Part shown: positions 8,480 to 17,569 of the stretch, one piece after another
Numbering within the stretch: position 1 is the stretch's first letter
How the letters are laid out: each line of letters opens with the position of its first letter
Source of the DNA: Isotricha intestinalis
Taxonomy: Eukaryota > Ciliophora > Litostomatea > Vestibuliferida > Isotrichidae
Length of the DNA: 19,949 bases
Assembly: GCA_023807065.1 (NCBI GenBank)
Contig: JAJJLU010004040.1
Coordinates: forward strand, 1 to 19,949
Reading direction: 5' to 3'
The notes under the pieces: model-generated
Told to the model about the DNA's origin: nothing
Seen by the model: only the letters and a program-made list of their open reading frames with translations
The model's database searches: none
Made by a program: the position numbers and the translations under genes

Positions 8480-9750
8480 TTTTACTCAAAATTGATGATA
8501 TATTAAATCATATTATACATTAAATAACTTATTTATAAAATAAATCAAATTCTTCTTTTACATTATTTAGATAAATCTGGGAAATTTTTTAAAATCTTAC
8601 TTTTTATATTTAACTATAAACAAAATTACAATCTGCTTCATCTGAAATATAAAATAAATTTTTTGTAAGAAATAATTTTGTTTTTACAAATTCAAATCAA
8701 CAAATTTTAAATTCTTTAAATCAATAAAATCACATTTTGAATCAATAAATATATTTTAAGAGTGACATTTTATAATCATATTTATTTATTGATATATATT
8801 AAATATAATTTTTGTAAATTAAATCACTAATTCATTTTTTGAATAAGAGTTTTTAAAGGATTCAATTTTTTTTGTTTTCATTCCATCATATATTTGAACA
8901 ATATTTTAATTATTATTCTTTAAATACACATTAAAAATATCTTCTTCGAATCCACTTTTTCATTTTTTAAAATTAATTTTGAATAAATTATGTTGTAATA
9001 TTTCTTTTTTTCTTTATCTCAGTTATTATTTTTTATTTAATTATTAATTTTATTCATTTATACTGACAAATTCTAGATTCAATAATTATTAATTCTTATT
9101 TTCTTGATTAATACTCTGTAATGAGGATTATCTTATTCTATTATAATATATGCTTATTATTAATTGATCTGAGATTTATTATTTAGGATATTTTTTGTTT
9201 TTTTATTATCTAATATAAATAGTATACCTATAAATATTTTTTCTATTATATTATTTATAATCAAAATTTTATCTTTATGATTAATCCTAAATTTTTCATT
9301 ATTTCTATTTTATTTTTGCCAATTTCAATTTTTATTTTTGTTTATTTTATTATTGATTATTTTTCTAACTGTTCATTTTTTCAATAAGTTTTGCAATTAT
9401 TAGTGAAGATTCTAAATCTTCTGCTTCTTTTTCTTTTTATCTTCTCCCAATTCTATTAATATAATAATAATTATGTTTCCTGTTCATTATCATCTTCAAT
9501 TAAAGCCTTTTTTTCTGTTTTTCTGTCGTTTCATTTTTTTATCTTTATCTGAAATAATATGCTCATTTTCTTCACCATTATTTGGATATTATTGCATTTT
9601 TATCATTTTTAATTTTGATTTTTGATTAATGAGTTTTTTCATTATCTAAATAATGACTCTGGTCTTTGGAATGTTTCTTTTCTTTATTTTGTGTTTTTTG
9701 TATCTCTTATGCTTTTCTTTTTCATTTCAATTGTCTTTAAAAATATTTAT
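8480..9750 (-). pseudogene. Decayed coding stretch on the minus strand, unidentified
   Basis: Read on the minus strand from about 9740 downward there is Lys-rich text (EKEKHKRYKKHKIKKRN), then NNGEENEHIISDKDKKMK, then in another frame EAEDLESSLIIAKLIEKMN (about 9390-9450). Further on come EDIFNVYLKNNN, stop, NIVQIYDGMKTKKIESF (about 8865-8950) and SDEADCNFVYS (about 8615-8650). Frames switch and many TAA stops intervene. Amino-acid use is far richer than expected from random AT DNA, and the order of a charged N-terminus followed by a folded part is sensible. I do not recognise the family; the VQIYDG piece could be a beta-propeller strand. It converges tail-to-tail with the Fizzy-like relic. 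Confidence 0.5.
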
Positions 9751-10214
9751 AATTTTATTATACAATAACAATTTTTTAAAAATCATAAAGTGAATAATTA
9801 AAAAATAATTATAAATCATTAAAACATATTTATGTAAATTTTGTGAAAATAAAATTTCTTCTAGATAAAAGAATTTGTTTGTTTTAATAAGAATAGTTTT
9901 ATAAATAATTGTATTATTTTTTTTTGATTATAATTTAATTCAGTTCTTTATTTTCATCCTAAATAATTATTGTATTTTTTTATGGCAACTAAATTTTTCT
10001 TTTTTGAATTATGAATTTATGATAAAAAAATATATTAAAAACTCAAATCTTAATTAGATCATATATTTGTAAGAATTTTATTCCCTTTTAAATAATTAAA
10101 AAAATATTTTTCAGTATTTAATAAAATTAAGAAAATAAAATATTAATGATTTCTACTGTTTTTAGGTAAAAAGAATAAATTTTTATTTTATTTTTTAGAT
10201 AAAATGAATTTTTA
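9751..10214. other. Intergenic AT-rich region
   Basis: I see no gene, RNA or repeat of note between the minus-strand relic and the 3' end of the leucine-rich-repeat gene. The sequence is A/T tracts, and every frame is closed within a few dozen codons. Confidence 0.6.
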
Positions 10215-11303
10215 TTATATAACATTATTTGTCAAATTAAATCTGTTCAATAACTTTTTATTTTTAATTTTAATTACACATTCACTAAATATATTTTTAA
10301 ACATTCCTTTAGAATAAATACCTTCTTTTAAATGAAAATTGGACAAATCCAGATAAATCAAAGAAGAACAGAAAGAAAACATCCCACTTATATCTTTAAC
10401 ATTAGATGTCATAAAATCAGATAAATTTAAAGAAGACAAAGAGCAACAGCCATAAAACATTTGGGACATATTAATAACATTATTAGTCTGAAAGTTAGAT
10501 AAATTTAAAGAATTTAAATTAGTACATTCCTTAAACATACAATTCATATTTTCAACATTATTAGTATCAAACTTAGATAAATTTAATTCTGTTAAATTCC
10601 AACATTTCATAAACATATAACTCATATCTTTAACATGATTAGTATCAAACTTAGATAAATTTAATGAAGTTAAAGAAAAACAACCATAGAACATAAAACT
10701 CATATCTTTAACATTACTTGTATTAAAATTGGATAAATCTAAAAATGTTAAAGAAATACAATTGGGGAAAATATAACTTGTTTTTTTTATATTTTTAATA
10801 AATAGAATTTTCATCATATTTTTCCTTTTTTTAAGAAATGTATCATAAGTAGAAAATATTTTTGTTTCACCATTTAAATACACACAATTTTTTTTAATTT
10901 CTTTCTCATGTTTTTTATAATTCCTATTAATAGTATCTATTATTTTTTCACTTACATTTTCTTTATTTATATTATATTCACATAATATATAATTAAAAAT
11001 TTTTGGTATATTTAAGTTTATTTGGGTATTCAACTTCAATATCAAATTAATACTATTTTCTTCTTCTAGAACTTGAAATTTTTTATCTTTAATTGTTTTT
11101 AAAATTATATTAACCATATCTATTATATTTTTTCCACATTCCAAAAGTGAATTCAATTCATGAAAAAAAAATCTTTTTTGATAAATGCTATCACGATTCT
11201 TTAAAATCAATAAAAAAAAATCAAAATTAATTTGAAAATTAATTTTCAATTTTCTACGATGATATATGAACTCTTCTTCTATTTGATTTTTTTTTAATAA
11301 CAT
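10215..11303 (-). CDS. BspA-like leucine-rich-repeat protein (DUF285-type repeats), 362 aa
   Basis: The protein probably acts by protein-protein contact through its repeat surface; no enzymatic motif is seen. Residues 1-183 form a helical, Lys/Ile/Asn-rich N-terminal region without a signal peptide or membrane span, so the protein is probably intracellular. From residue 184 come six tandem 26-residue units starting at 184, 210, 236, 262, 288 and 314. Each follows the plan SL..LNLS.F.T.NV..M..MF..C., the hallmark of BspA/DUF285 repeats known from Mycoplasma, Bacteroides, Trichomonas and Entamoeba surface proteins. The last unit is degenerate (HLKEGIYSKG), and a short basic cap ends the protein at TAA. 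The tandem units are nearly identical in DNA, so copy number may vary. The gene stands alone, with large gaps on both sides. Its role is unknown. Confidence 0.85.
   Translation of the reverse strand: MLLKKNQIEEEFIYHRRKLKINFQINFDFFLLILKNRDSIYQKRFFFHELNSLLECGKNIIDMVNIILKTIKDKKFQVLEEENSINLILKLNTQINLNIPKIFNYILCEYNINKENVSEKIIDTINRNYKKHEKEIKKNCVYLNGETKIFSTYDTFLKKRKNMMKILFIKNIKKTSYIFPNCISLTFLDLSNFNTSNVKDMSFMFYGCFSLTSLNLSKFDTNHVKDMSYMFMKCWNLTELNLSKFDTNNVENMNCMFKECTNLNSLNLSNFQTNNVINMSQMFYGCCSLSSLNLSDFMTSNVKDISGMFSFCSSLIYLDLSNFHLKEGIYSKGMFKNIFSECVIKIKNKKLLNRFNLTNNVI
10287..10754 (-). repeat. Six 78-bp tandem units encoding the LRR repeats
   Basis: The coding sequence holds six units of exactly 78 bases (26 codons) with no indel between them. 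The core TTAGATAAATTTAA or a close variant (plus strand) recurs about every 78 bases, near 10495, 10573, 10651 and 10729. The constant period suggests growth by recent tandem duplication or unequal exchange. The terminal unit is the most diverged. Confidence 0.8.
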
Positions 11304-11869
11304 AAGTTAGATTATATTTATAAAGATTATTTTATCTATTTTTTATAGGAAATTTTAATTCAATTAATCCTTCATTTAAAGATTTATATAATTAGTAAGG
11401 TAATATATATAAAAAATAATATATTACATTTTTAAAAACAAGTTTTTAATTCAATTTAATTCTTTTGAATTATTAAATGCCTTTTTTCTTATATATTTGT
11501 CTAATTTTTTGTCATATTAATAAAATTAAAATTATAATGTATTATGTAATATTATCATAAATGAGCGTATATTGCAATAAGATTAACATCAAATTAAATT
11601 ATATTTTATTATCATTTAAATTTATAATACGCTTCTTATTAAGGAAAGAATGAAAAAAATTTAGTTTAATTTAATTTTTTTAAATGGTTCATTATTAGTA
11701 GTTAGTCATATTGATTATTAAACAAAAAAATTAATTGATTTGTTTTTTTTTTCAGGATTAATCAAAGATTGTATTAAATTCTAATGAAAAAAAAATAATC
11801 AAAAAAAATAAAAATTAATTTATTTGAAAAATGAGGGATTAATGAAAAATTCAAAGAAATAATAATAAT
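11304..11869. other. Intergenic region upstream of the LRR gene
   Basis: This gap holds the 5' flank of the minus-strand LRR gene and the upstream flank of the GC-rich island. I see A/T tracts and no open frame, tRNA or repeat that I can support. Promoters of both neighbours may lie here, but no element is recognisable. Confidence 0.5.
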
Positions 11870-11940
11870 ATGGCAGTATGGAGTCATCCATTCCTGCCAC
11901 ACCTGCAGTGGAAGGGAGCCACCCTCAACCACAAAGAACA
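11870..11940 (+). other. GC-rich island with a strong hairpin
   Basis: In DNA otherwise close to all A/T, about 70 bases from ATGGCAGTATGG onward are roughly half G+C. The first part folds as GGCAG (11872-11876) with CTGCC (11894-11898) around ATGGA (11878-11882) with TCCAT (11887-11891), leaving a GTCA loop. More short pairings are possible in AGTGGAAGGGAGCCACC just after. This may be a structured RNA, a foreign insertion, or simply GC-rich codons of the small frame that overlaps it. No known RNA family was recognised. Confidence 0.6.
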
Positions 11941-12057
11941 ATATCAGAAGAATTAAATCATAATAATAAAATTATAGATCCATTAATAAAGCACTTAGAA
12001 ATAAAATCAAAAGCAAAAGAAATCACCTCTTTAAATATAAGGAAGAATATTTTTTAA
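11878..12057 (+). CDS. Small hypothetical protein, 59 aa
   Basis: An open frame runs from ATG at 11878 to TAA at 12057. Its first 18 residues (MESSIPATPAVEGSHPQP) are Pro/Ala/Ser-rich and use GC-rich codons such as GCC, GGG, AGC and CAC, which are rare in this window. The remainder (RTISEELNHNNKIIDPLIK and beyond) uses the local AT-rich codons and looks like a charged helix. No domain, signal or membrane segment is visible. It could be a real small gene, the first exon of a broken or spliced gene, or a chance frame over the GC island. I do not recognise it. Confidence 0.35.
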   Translation: MESSIPATPAVEGSHPQPQRTISEELNHNNKIIDPLIKHLEIKSKAKEITSLNIRKNIF

Positions 12058-12538
12058 AAAACTGATAAATTATAGACTTTATTGATCAATAAAAAAGTAT
12101 GAATAACAAAAAAAATATGATAAACAATGATTTCTGACTTTAATCTTTTATTTAATTTTTAATCATTTTAAGCATTAAATTATTATTTATTTATATAAAT
12201 ATTTCATTTTATATTATATTTTTATTTATTTCAAAAATAGAATAAAATTTAAAAAAAATATATTTTTCTATTTTTCATCTTTATTAATTTGATAGAAAAA
12301 TAAAAATTATTATAAAATAATTTTCTGAGAAGATAAACTCTATAAAAAATTTATTGGGTGATTAAATATATTTACAATTAAAATTTACATATATTTAATT
12401 TTGAATTTTTTATTCTAATTATAAAATATAAATATGAGATAAAAAATAAATAAAAAAGATTTAATTATTTCCAAGCATTTTTTATTATTATGAATAATTT
12501 ACAAAATTTTTTATTTTTTTAATCAAAAAAAAAACAAA
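12058..12538. other. Intergenic region upstream of the channel gene
   Basis: This segment is A/T tracts with all frames closed. The A-rich run just before the ATG at 12539 (ten A, then CAAA) resembles the A-rich leader at other starts here. The channel promoter probably lies in this segment, but no motif can be named. Confidence 0.5.
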
Positions 12539-15500
12539 ATGATAAAAAGCAATTCTATATATAAGGAAGATTCAATGTTTGATATATTGAAAAGAATAAA
12601 ATTTAATTCATTCTCGAATCCAGTAAAAAGAAGAGAATCAAAAAATATGCACAAAAAAGCTAAAACATATTTTAATAATATGTTATATAATTTAAAGGAA
12701 ACAATTTTAAATAATGATGAAATTGATTTAAAAGATTCAAGTTTTGACAGTAAAGTTTTAGAATATAAAAATAAAAAAATGAAAAGCTTAAATCTTCCTA
12801 ATAAATTAAGTATACGAGAAAATACTAAATCTTCAATTTCAAATGATAGTTTTTTTTCAAATCAAGGAAGCTTAACTAAAAAAAGTAATTTAAATAGTAA
12901 TAATATAATAAACCCAAATATACCTTTAAATCCAAATCCTCTTAATTATAAAGCTAATAGAACTATTAATGATAATGAACTATCTTATCCAAAAAAATTT
13001 AATAATTTAACTTTGGATAATGATGAAATAATATTCAAAAAAGGTTCTTTAAAACCAAAAAATATTATTTATAAAAAATTATGTAAAACTCAAAATTTAT
13101 TTGGAAATAATCAAATGAAAACAAAATCAGTAACTTTTGAATCTCCAAAAAAAAAAATATCGACAAATACAATTAATAAAAACGACAAAAGAAGTGAAAA
13201 AAATATATTTGGTTTTTTAAAAAAACCAGAATATTTATATGATAATAATAATAATAAAAATAATACATTCGTTTGTCAATTTAATTCAACTAATAGTTTT
13301 AAAAATGAAAATGATCATTTATTTTCAAAAACAAGAATATCAAATAAAAATATTTTAGAATTAAATGAAATTACACAAGAATTAAAAAAAAGTTTAATAA
13401 TTGCACCTACAAATAAAAAATTAAGTCATCCCGGATGTAACTAAAACCTATGTTAATGAAAATCCAAATAATGATATATTTGAAGAATTACAAAAAATAA
13501 AAAATAATAATAATAATAATCAAACTATTATAAAAGAAGAAGAAGAAGAAAATTATCTTGAAAAGTATAGAGATTTACAAAGAAAAGGTTTAGTTTATGA
13601 TTCTTTTGATGAATTTGATGATGATGAAGAAATTTCTAAATATTTTATACAGCCAAATTCTCATTTATTAATAATTTTAGATTTTATAATAATTGTTTGT
13701 ATTTTTTATGATTTAATTTATATTCCTCTTTTTTTAGGAATGAATGATTTATATTGTAACCAAGGTTCTTTTTGGAAATTTTTTAATATTTTGGAATTAG
13801 TAATCGATTGTATATATATATTTGATTTATTTATTTTTTTTTTTGTGGGTTTTTATGAAGAAGATATATTAAAAACTGGGATTAAATCAATGTTTGTTCA
13901 TTACTTAAAAAATTGGTTTATCATAAATTTTTTAACTGCTATTCCTTTTAAAACAATTTTTACTATATTTGATAAATCCTGTAAAGATATAGGATTTTTA
14001 AGTTCTTATAAATATTCAAACCAATTTTTTTATTTATTAATATGTATAAGATTAATAAAAGTTTTAAGATTGATTCATAATAAATTTTTTGAATATTGTG
14101 AAGAAAAATTAGACAAATATGAAATATATAATAATTATTTAGGTTTCATAAAAGGAATAACAGTATTTTTCCTAACTCTTCATGTTGTATCATGCATTTT
14201 TATTTTTATAGGTAAAAACGATAATGAAAGTTGGATAAATAAATTTAATTTTCAAGAAAACAACTTTTCAGAGTTATATTTTTTAGGTATTTATTACTTA
14301 ATAACAACAGTAACAACTGTTGGTTATGGAGATTTAACTTGTACTACACCAAATGAAAAAGTTTTTGGAATTATTATTGAAATTGTTGGAATCGTTGCTT
14401 ATTCTTGGATATTAACATCCATTAGTAATTATGTAAAAAGTAAAAGTGATCAAAAAGAAGAATATTTTCAAAAATATAAAATTTTAGAAGATATTAAAAT
14501 TAGTTATGATGATTTTTCAGATGATTTATTTCAAAGAATTGATAGATATATTAAACATAAACATAAAAATGAAAATGAAGAAAAAAATTTGATTGAAGAA
14601 TTACCAATTTCTTTAAGAAATACCTTAGTTTATAATATGTATGAACCTATAATTCAAAATTTTGTGTTTTTTAAATACTTTGATAATAAAGATTTTATTG
14701 TAAGTGTGATTTTTGCTTTTAAACCAATAATAGCAATTAAAAATGATATATTAATTAAAGATGGTGAATTTGTAGAAGATATTATTTTTGTTAAATCAGG
14801 AAAAATAACATTAGAATACCCAATAAAAATAAAAAATAAAGATGAAGGCGATAAAAAACAAACAGGTTTATATCATAGTCAATTATATTCAAAATATTCT
14901 TCAATAAAAGGTCAAAACACAAAAAAATTTGCAAATTTTATAGATAATTTTTTATTAAATAACACATGTGATAACAATTCATTTGAAGAAGAAGAAAGTT
15001 TTGAAATTCAAAAAATAAGAATATTAGATATAAGAAAAAATGAACATTTTGGAGATATTTTAATGTTTTCTAATGAAAGAAGTCCATTATGTGCAACAGT
15101 AAAATCTAGAAAAGCAGAATTATTTTATTTAAATAAAAAAGATGCAATAGATATTTCAAAAAGTTATTCAATCATTTGGCATAAAATTCAAAGAATTTCT
15201 TCTTTTAATATGCAACAAATAAGAAGATTAATGATGAGATTGGAAAAAATATTTTACAGAAAAATTGGACTTATTTACCATGATAATTCTTTAAATTCTA
15301 ATGATAGTGAAGAAGAATTAGCATCTATTCCTACTATTTCTGAAGAAAATGAATTCAATAATGATTTAGAGAATTTAGAGCCATCGTTAAATAGTAAAAA
15401 ACAAATAAAAAAAAATGAGTTTTTAGGGACTATTAGAGAAGCAACTCGTATTGAAGATGATGAAGATAATTATTCGAATCATTCTTCAAAATCAAATGAT

Positions 15501-16427
15501 AAATTAGATGTTTGTAAAACAAAAAAATTTGAAATTGGAATACAAAGTGAGTCCAGTAAACTTGATGATGATAGTATTAGTAATTCTCAAAAAGAGCTCA
15601 ATAAAGAAATAGAAAAAGATAATAATAATGATGACTTATCAAGATCAATGTCTTTGTTAGAAATAAAAAGAAAATTTTTTAACACTAATTATGAATACAC
15701 ACCCTTTAAACCTGAAGAAATTAATTATGAAATTTATCCAAATGAAAATTTTATGGAAATTAAGACTAATCGTTCACAATTCAATTCTAATAAAAAATAT
15801 AATGAGTTAATAAATAAATTAAAAAATAAATGTAATAATGAACATATTAATGAAGAAAATTGTAAAAATACAAATTTTAATGAGAGTAATATTTCCATTT
15901 GTTCAACCGAAATTTCTTTTTCAATAAATAGAGATTATGTTAATATAAATGAAATAAGTGATTTTAAATTTTCCAAAAGTCCAAAATTAAGAAAAAAAGT
16001 AATAAATTTATTAAAAGAGTTTGATGAAGATAAAAGTGATAAAGAAAAAATTAAAAAACATAATTCAAATCAAGTTATTTTCAAATCTTCTTCTTTTGAT
16101 TTATTTAAGAAAAAAAAAGGAACAAATCAAGTAAATAGAAAAGAAAAATCATATGAAAATGTTAGATTAATGAATCGTATTAATAAAAAAAAAAGTTTTT
16201 TAGAGATGATTAAAGATAATATTAAAAAAAATAATGAAGTTGAAAAAGAAGAAAATGATGATCCATCTCCGTTTACCAATATTCTGAAAAAATTTATAAA
16301 AAATGATGATCAAAATGAATTTCCTGAAGAAAAAGAAGAGTTAAATTTAAAAATGAAGAAATTAGAAACAATGAAAAAAGAAAGAAAAATATCAATCAAT
16401 CAATTATTTAAAAATAATTTATATTGA
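12539..16427 (+). CDS. Voltage-gated-type K+ channel with cyclic-nucleotide-binding domain, frame broken by +1 near 13425-13444
   Basis: This is a plasma-membrane potassium channel of the CNG/HCN/EAG superfamily, one subunit of a tetramer. The first frame (12539-13444) is a disordered Asn/Ser/Lys-rich N-terminus. The second frame is open from 13425 to a TGA at 16425-16427. Before its first ATG (13740) it encodes an acidic linker (DSFDEFDDDEE) and S1 (IQPNSHLLIILDF onward, 13650-13739), so 13740 is not the true start. S2-S4 follow; S4 has few charges (RLIKVLRL). Next come S5, the pore with TVGYGD (14316-14333), S6, a C-linker, a CNBD (about 14690-15160, HFGDILMFSNERSPL..ATV) and a long charged tail. 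A loop of about 65 residues interrupts the CNBD. The usual phosphate-binding Arg is not obvious (PLCATV), so ligand binding is uncertain. Bridging the break gives about 1295 aa. The two frames are almost surely one gene. Confidence 0.85.
13424..13445 (+). other. Frame break (+1) in the channel gene
   Basis: The upstream frame reads KLSHPGCN and stops at TAA (13442-13444). The downstream frame opens after a TAA at 13422-13424 and reads VIPDVTKTYVNE. The switch must therefore fall between about 13425 and 13444. The spot has CATCCCGGATG, unusually GC-rich for the window, with CCC and GG runs where one extra base would produce the break. Splicing fits poorly: GTAACT (13437) to the first AG (13485) has the right length class but creates a TAA, and GTCATC (13425) to 13485 is in frame but has a weak donor and would remove coding-like sequence. 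Confidence 0.75.
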
Positions 16428-16564
16428 TATTTTTTATTTGTTAATTAAAAATATGGTAATAGGTTATTTTATTATAAAATATGATATTAAGTAAAGATGA
16501 AATATATTTGATAAATTGTAAATATAAATTAAAAATAAAATAAAACTTAAATTTATAATATTTA

Positions 16565-16870
16565 AAGAATTATGGAGATGTGAGATTAGTAGATTTGAAA
16601 TAAATAAATAATAGATGATCATTTCCAAATTTATATATGTTATATAATCCTTATAAACAACTAAATTTTATGAATAATTTAAAAAATGTTATTATTTTAA
16701 ACTTAAATTAATTTTTTTAAAATTTATTACTTCCTTCTTGATATAATATAAAACAATATTATATTTCTGATAAAGAAGAAGATTAATAATTTAGGAATTG
16801 GCTCATAACTATCTTTAAAATTATTATTTTACCTTAAAACCAATTATATGGGTAGATTATATAAATTTTT
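16565..16870 (+). pseudogene. Possible decayed coding stretch, unidentified
   Basis: One plus-strand frame gives NYGDVRLVDLK, then SFPNLYMLYNPYKQLNF, YYISDKEED and FRNWLITIFK, separated by TAA, TGA and TAG stops. Tryptophan, Asp/Glu clusters and Pro make it more protein-like than the flanks. No family is recognised and chance cannot be excluded. Confidence 0.3.
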
Positions 16871-17545
16871 TTTCAAAAAAAAAAAACCTCGATTCTTTGT
16901 GAATTTATAAAATACAGTTTAATAACATTCATTAGTTAATTAATTCTTTTTCTTTTTTTGTTTCTAACATTTTTTTTGAAAAATTTGAAACCAACAAACA
17001 AAAGAAAGAAAATTAAGATTGTTGATGTTTTTTATCATATATATAGAATGAAGTTAAATATAATAATGCAAAATATTTTTTAGTGTTCAATTTTGTGATT
17101 ATTTATGAAATTGTAGTATTTTTATTTTCTTTTTTATTAGATTCAAAAAAAATAACTAATGATATAATAAAATATGGCAAAATTTTCTAAAAATGAAAAT
17201 AATTTTCAAATAATAAATTCATTTCAGAGATATTTTTTATATTAATAATTCTATTTAATAATTATCAATGATTTTGATGAATCAATGCAATTATTGAAAA
17301 AGTATAATAAAAATAAATAATTACAATATTAAAAAAATTTAGAAGTATTTTTTTCAAATAAAATATTATAATTTTGTATTTTTTTCTAAAAACAATAATT
17401 TATTAAATTTGAGAAATTAAATATTAAAATAAATTTATTAATATTTTTTTATTAAATTATATTAATCATAACATTAAATAATTATAAAAAAATATTTATA
17501 TGAAGTAATTCAAATATATCTTTTTATAATTAAACATTTAAACAA

Positions 17546-17560
17546 TTTTTTTTTTTTTTT
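17546..17560 (+). promoter_or_regulatory. T15 tract just upstream of the transporter start
   Basis: An uninterrupted run of 15 T residues ends ten bases before the ATG at 17570 (ATCTAAAAG between). Homopolymer tracts near starts can exclude nucleosomes in AT-rich eukaryotes. Here the role is inference, and such tracts are common in the window. Confidence 0.3.
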
Positions 17561-17569
17561 ATCTAAAAG

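Larger units (their letters stand above)
16428..17569. other. Intergenic region between channel and transporter
   Basis: This segment is mostly A/T tracts without an intact frame. About 16565-16870 reads like decayed coding sequence and is listed separately. The remainder holds nothing I can name. The transporter promoter should lie in the last few hundred bases. Confidence 0.6.

Noticed and set aside
13437..13485. 49-nt GT-AG intron as explanation of the channel frame break
   Set aside because: The length would fix the frame, but the junction creates a TAA codon, and the removed sequence looks coding.
13740..16427. Channel starting at the ATG at 13740
   Set aside because: The frame is open and coding upstream to 13425 and encodes the S1 segment, so this Met is internal (between S1 and S2).
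16425..16427. TGA read as an amino acid at the end of the channel
   Set aside because: Reading through would add only seven residues before a TAA, and no other gene shows in-frame TGA, so it is treated as a stop.
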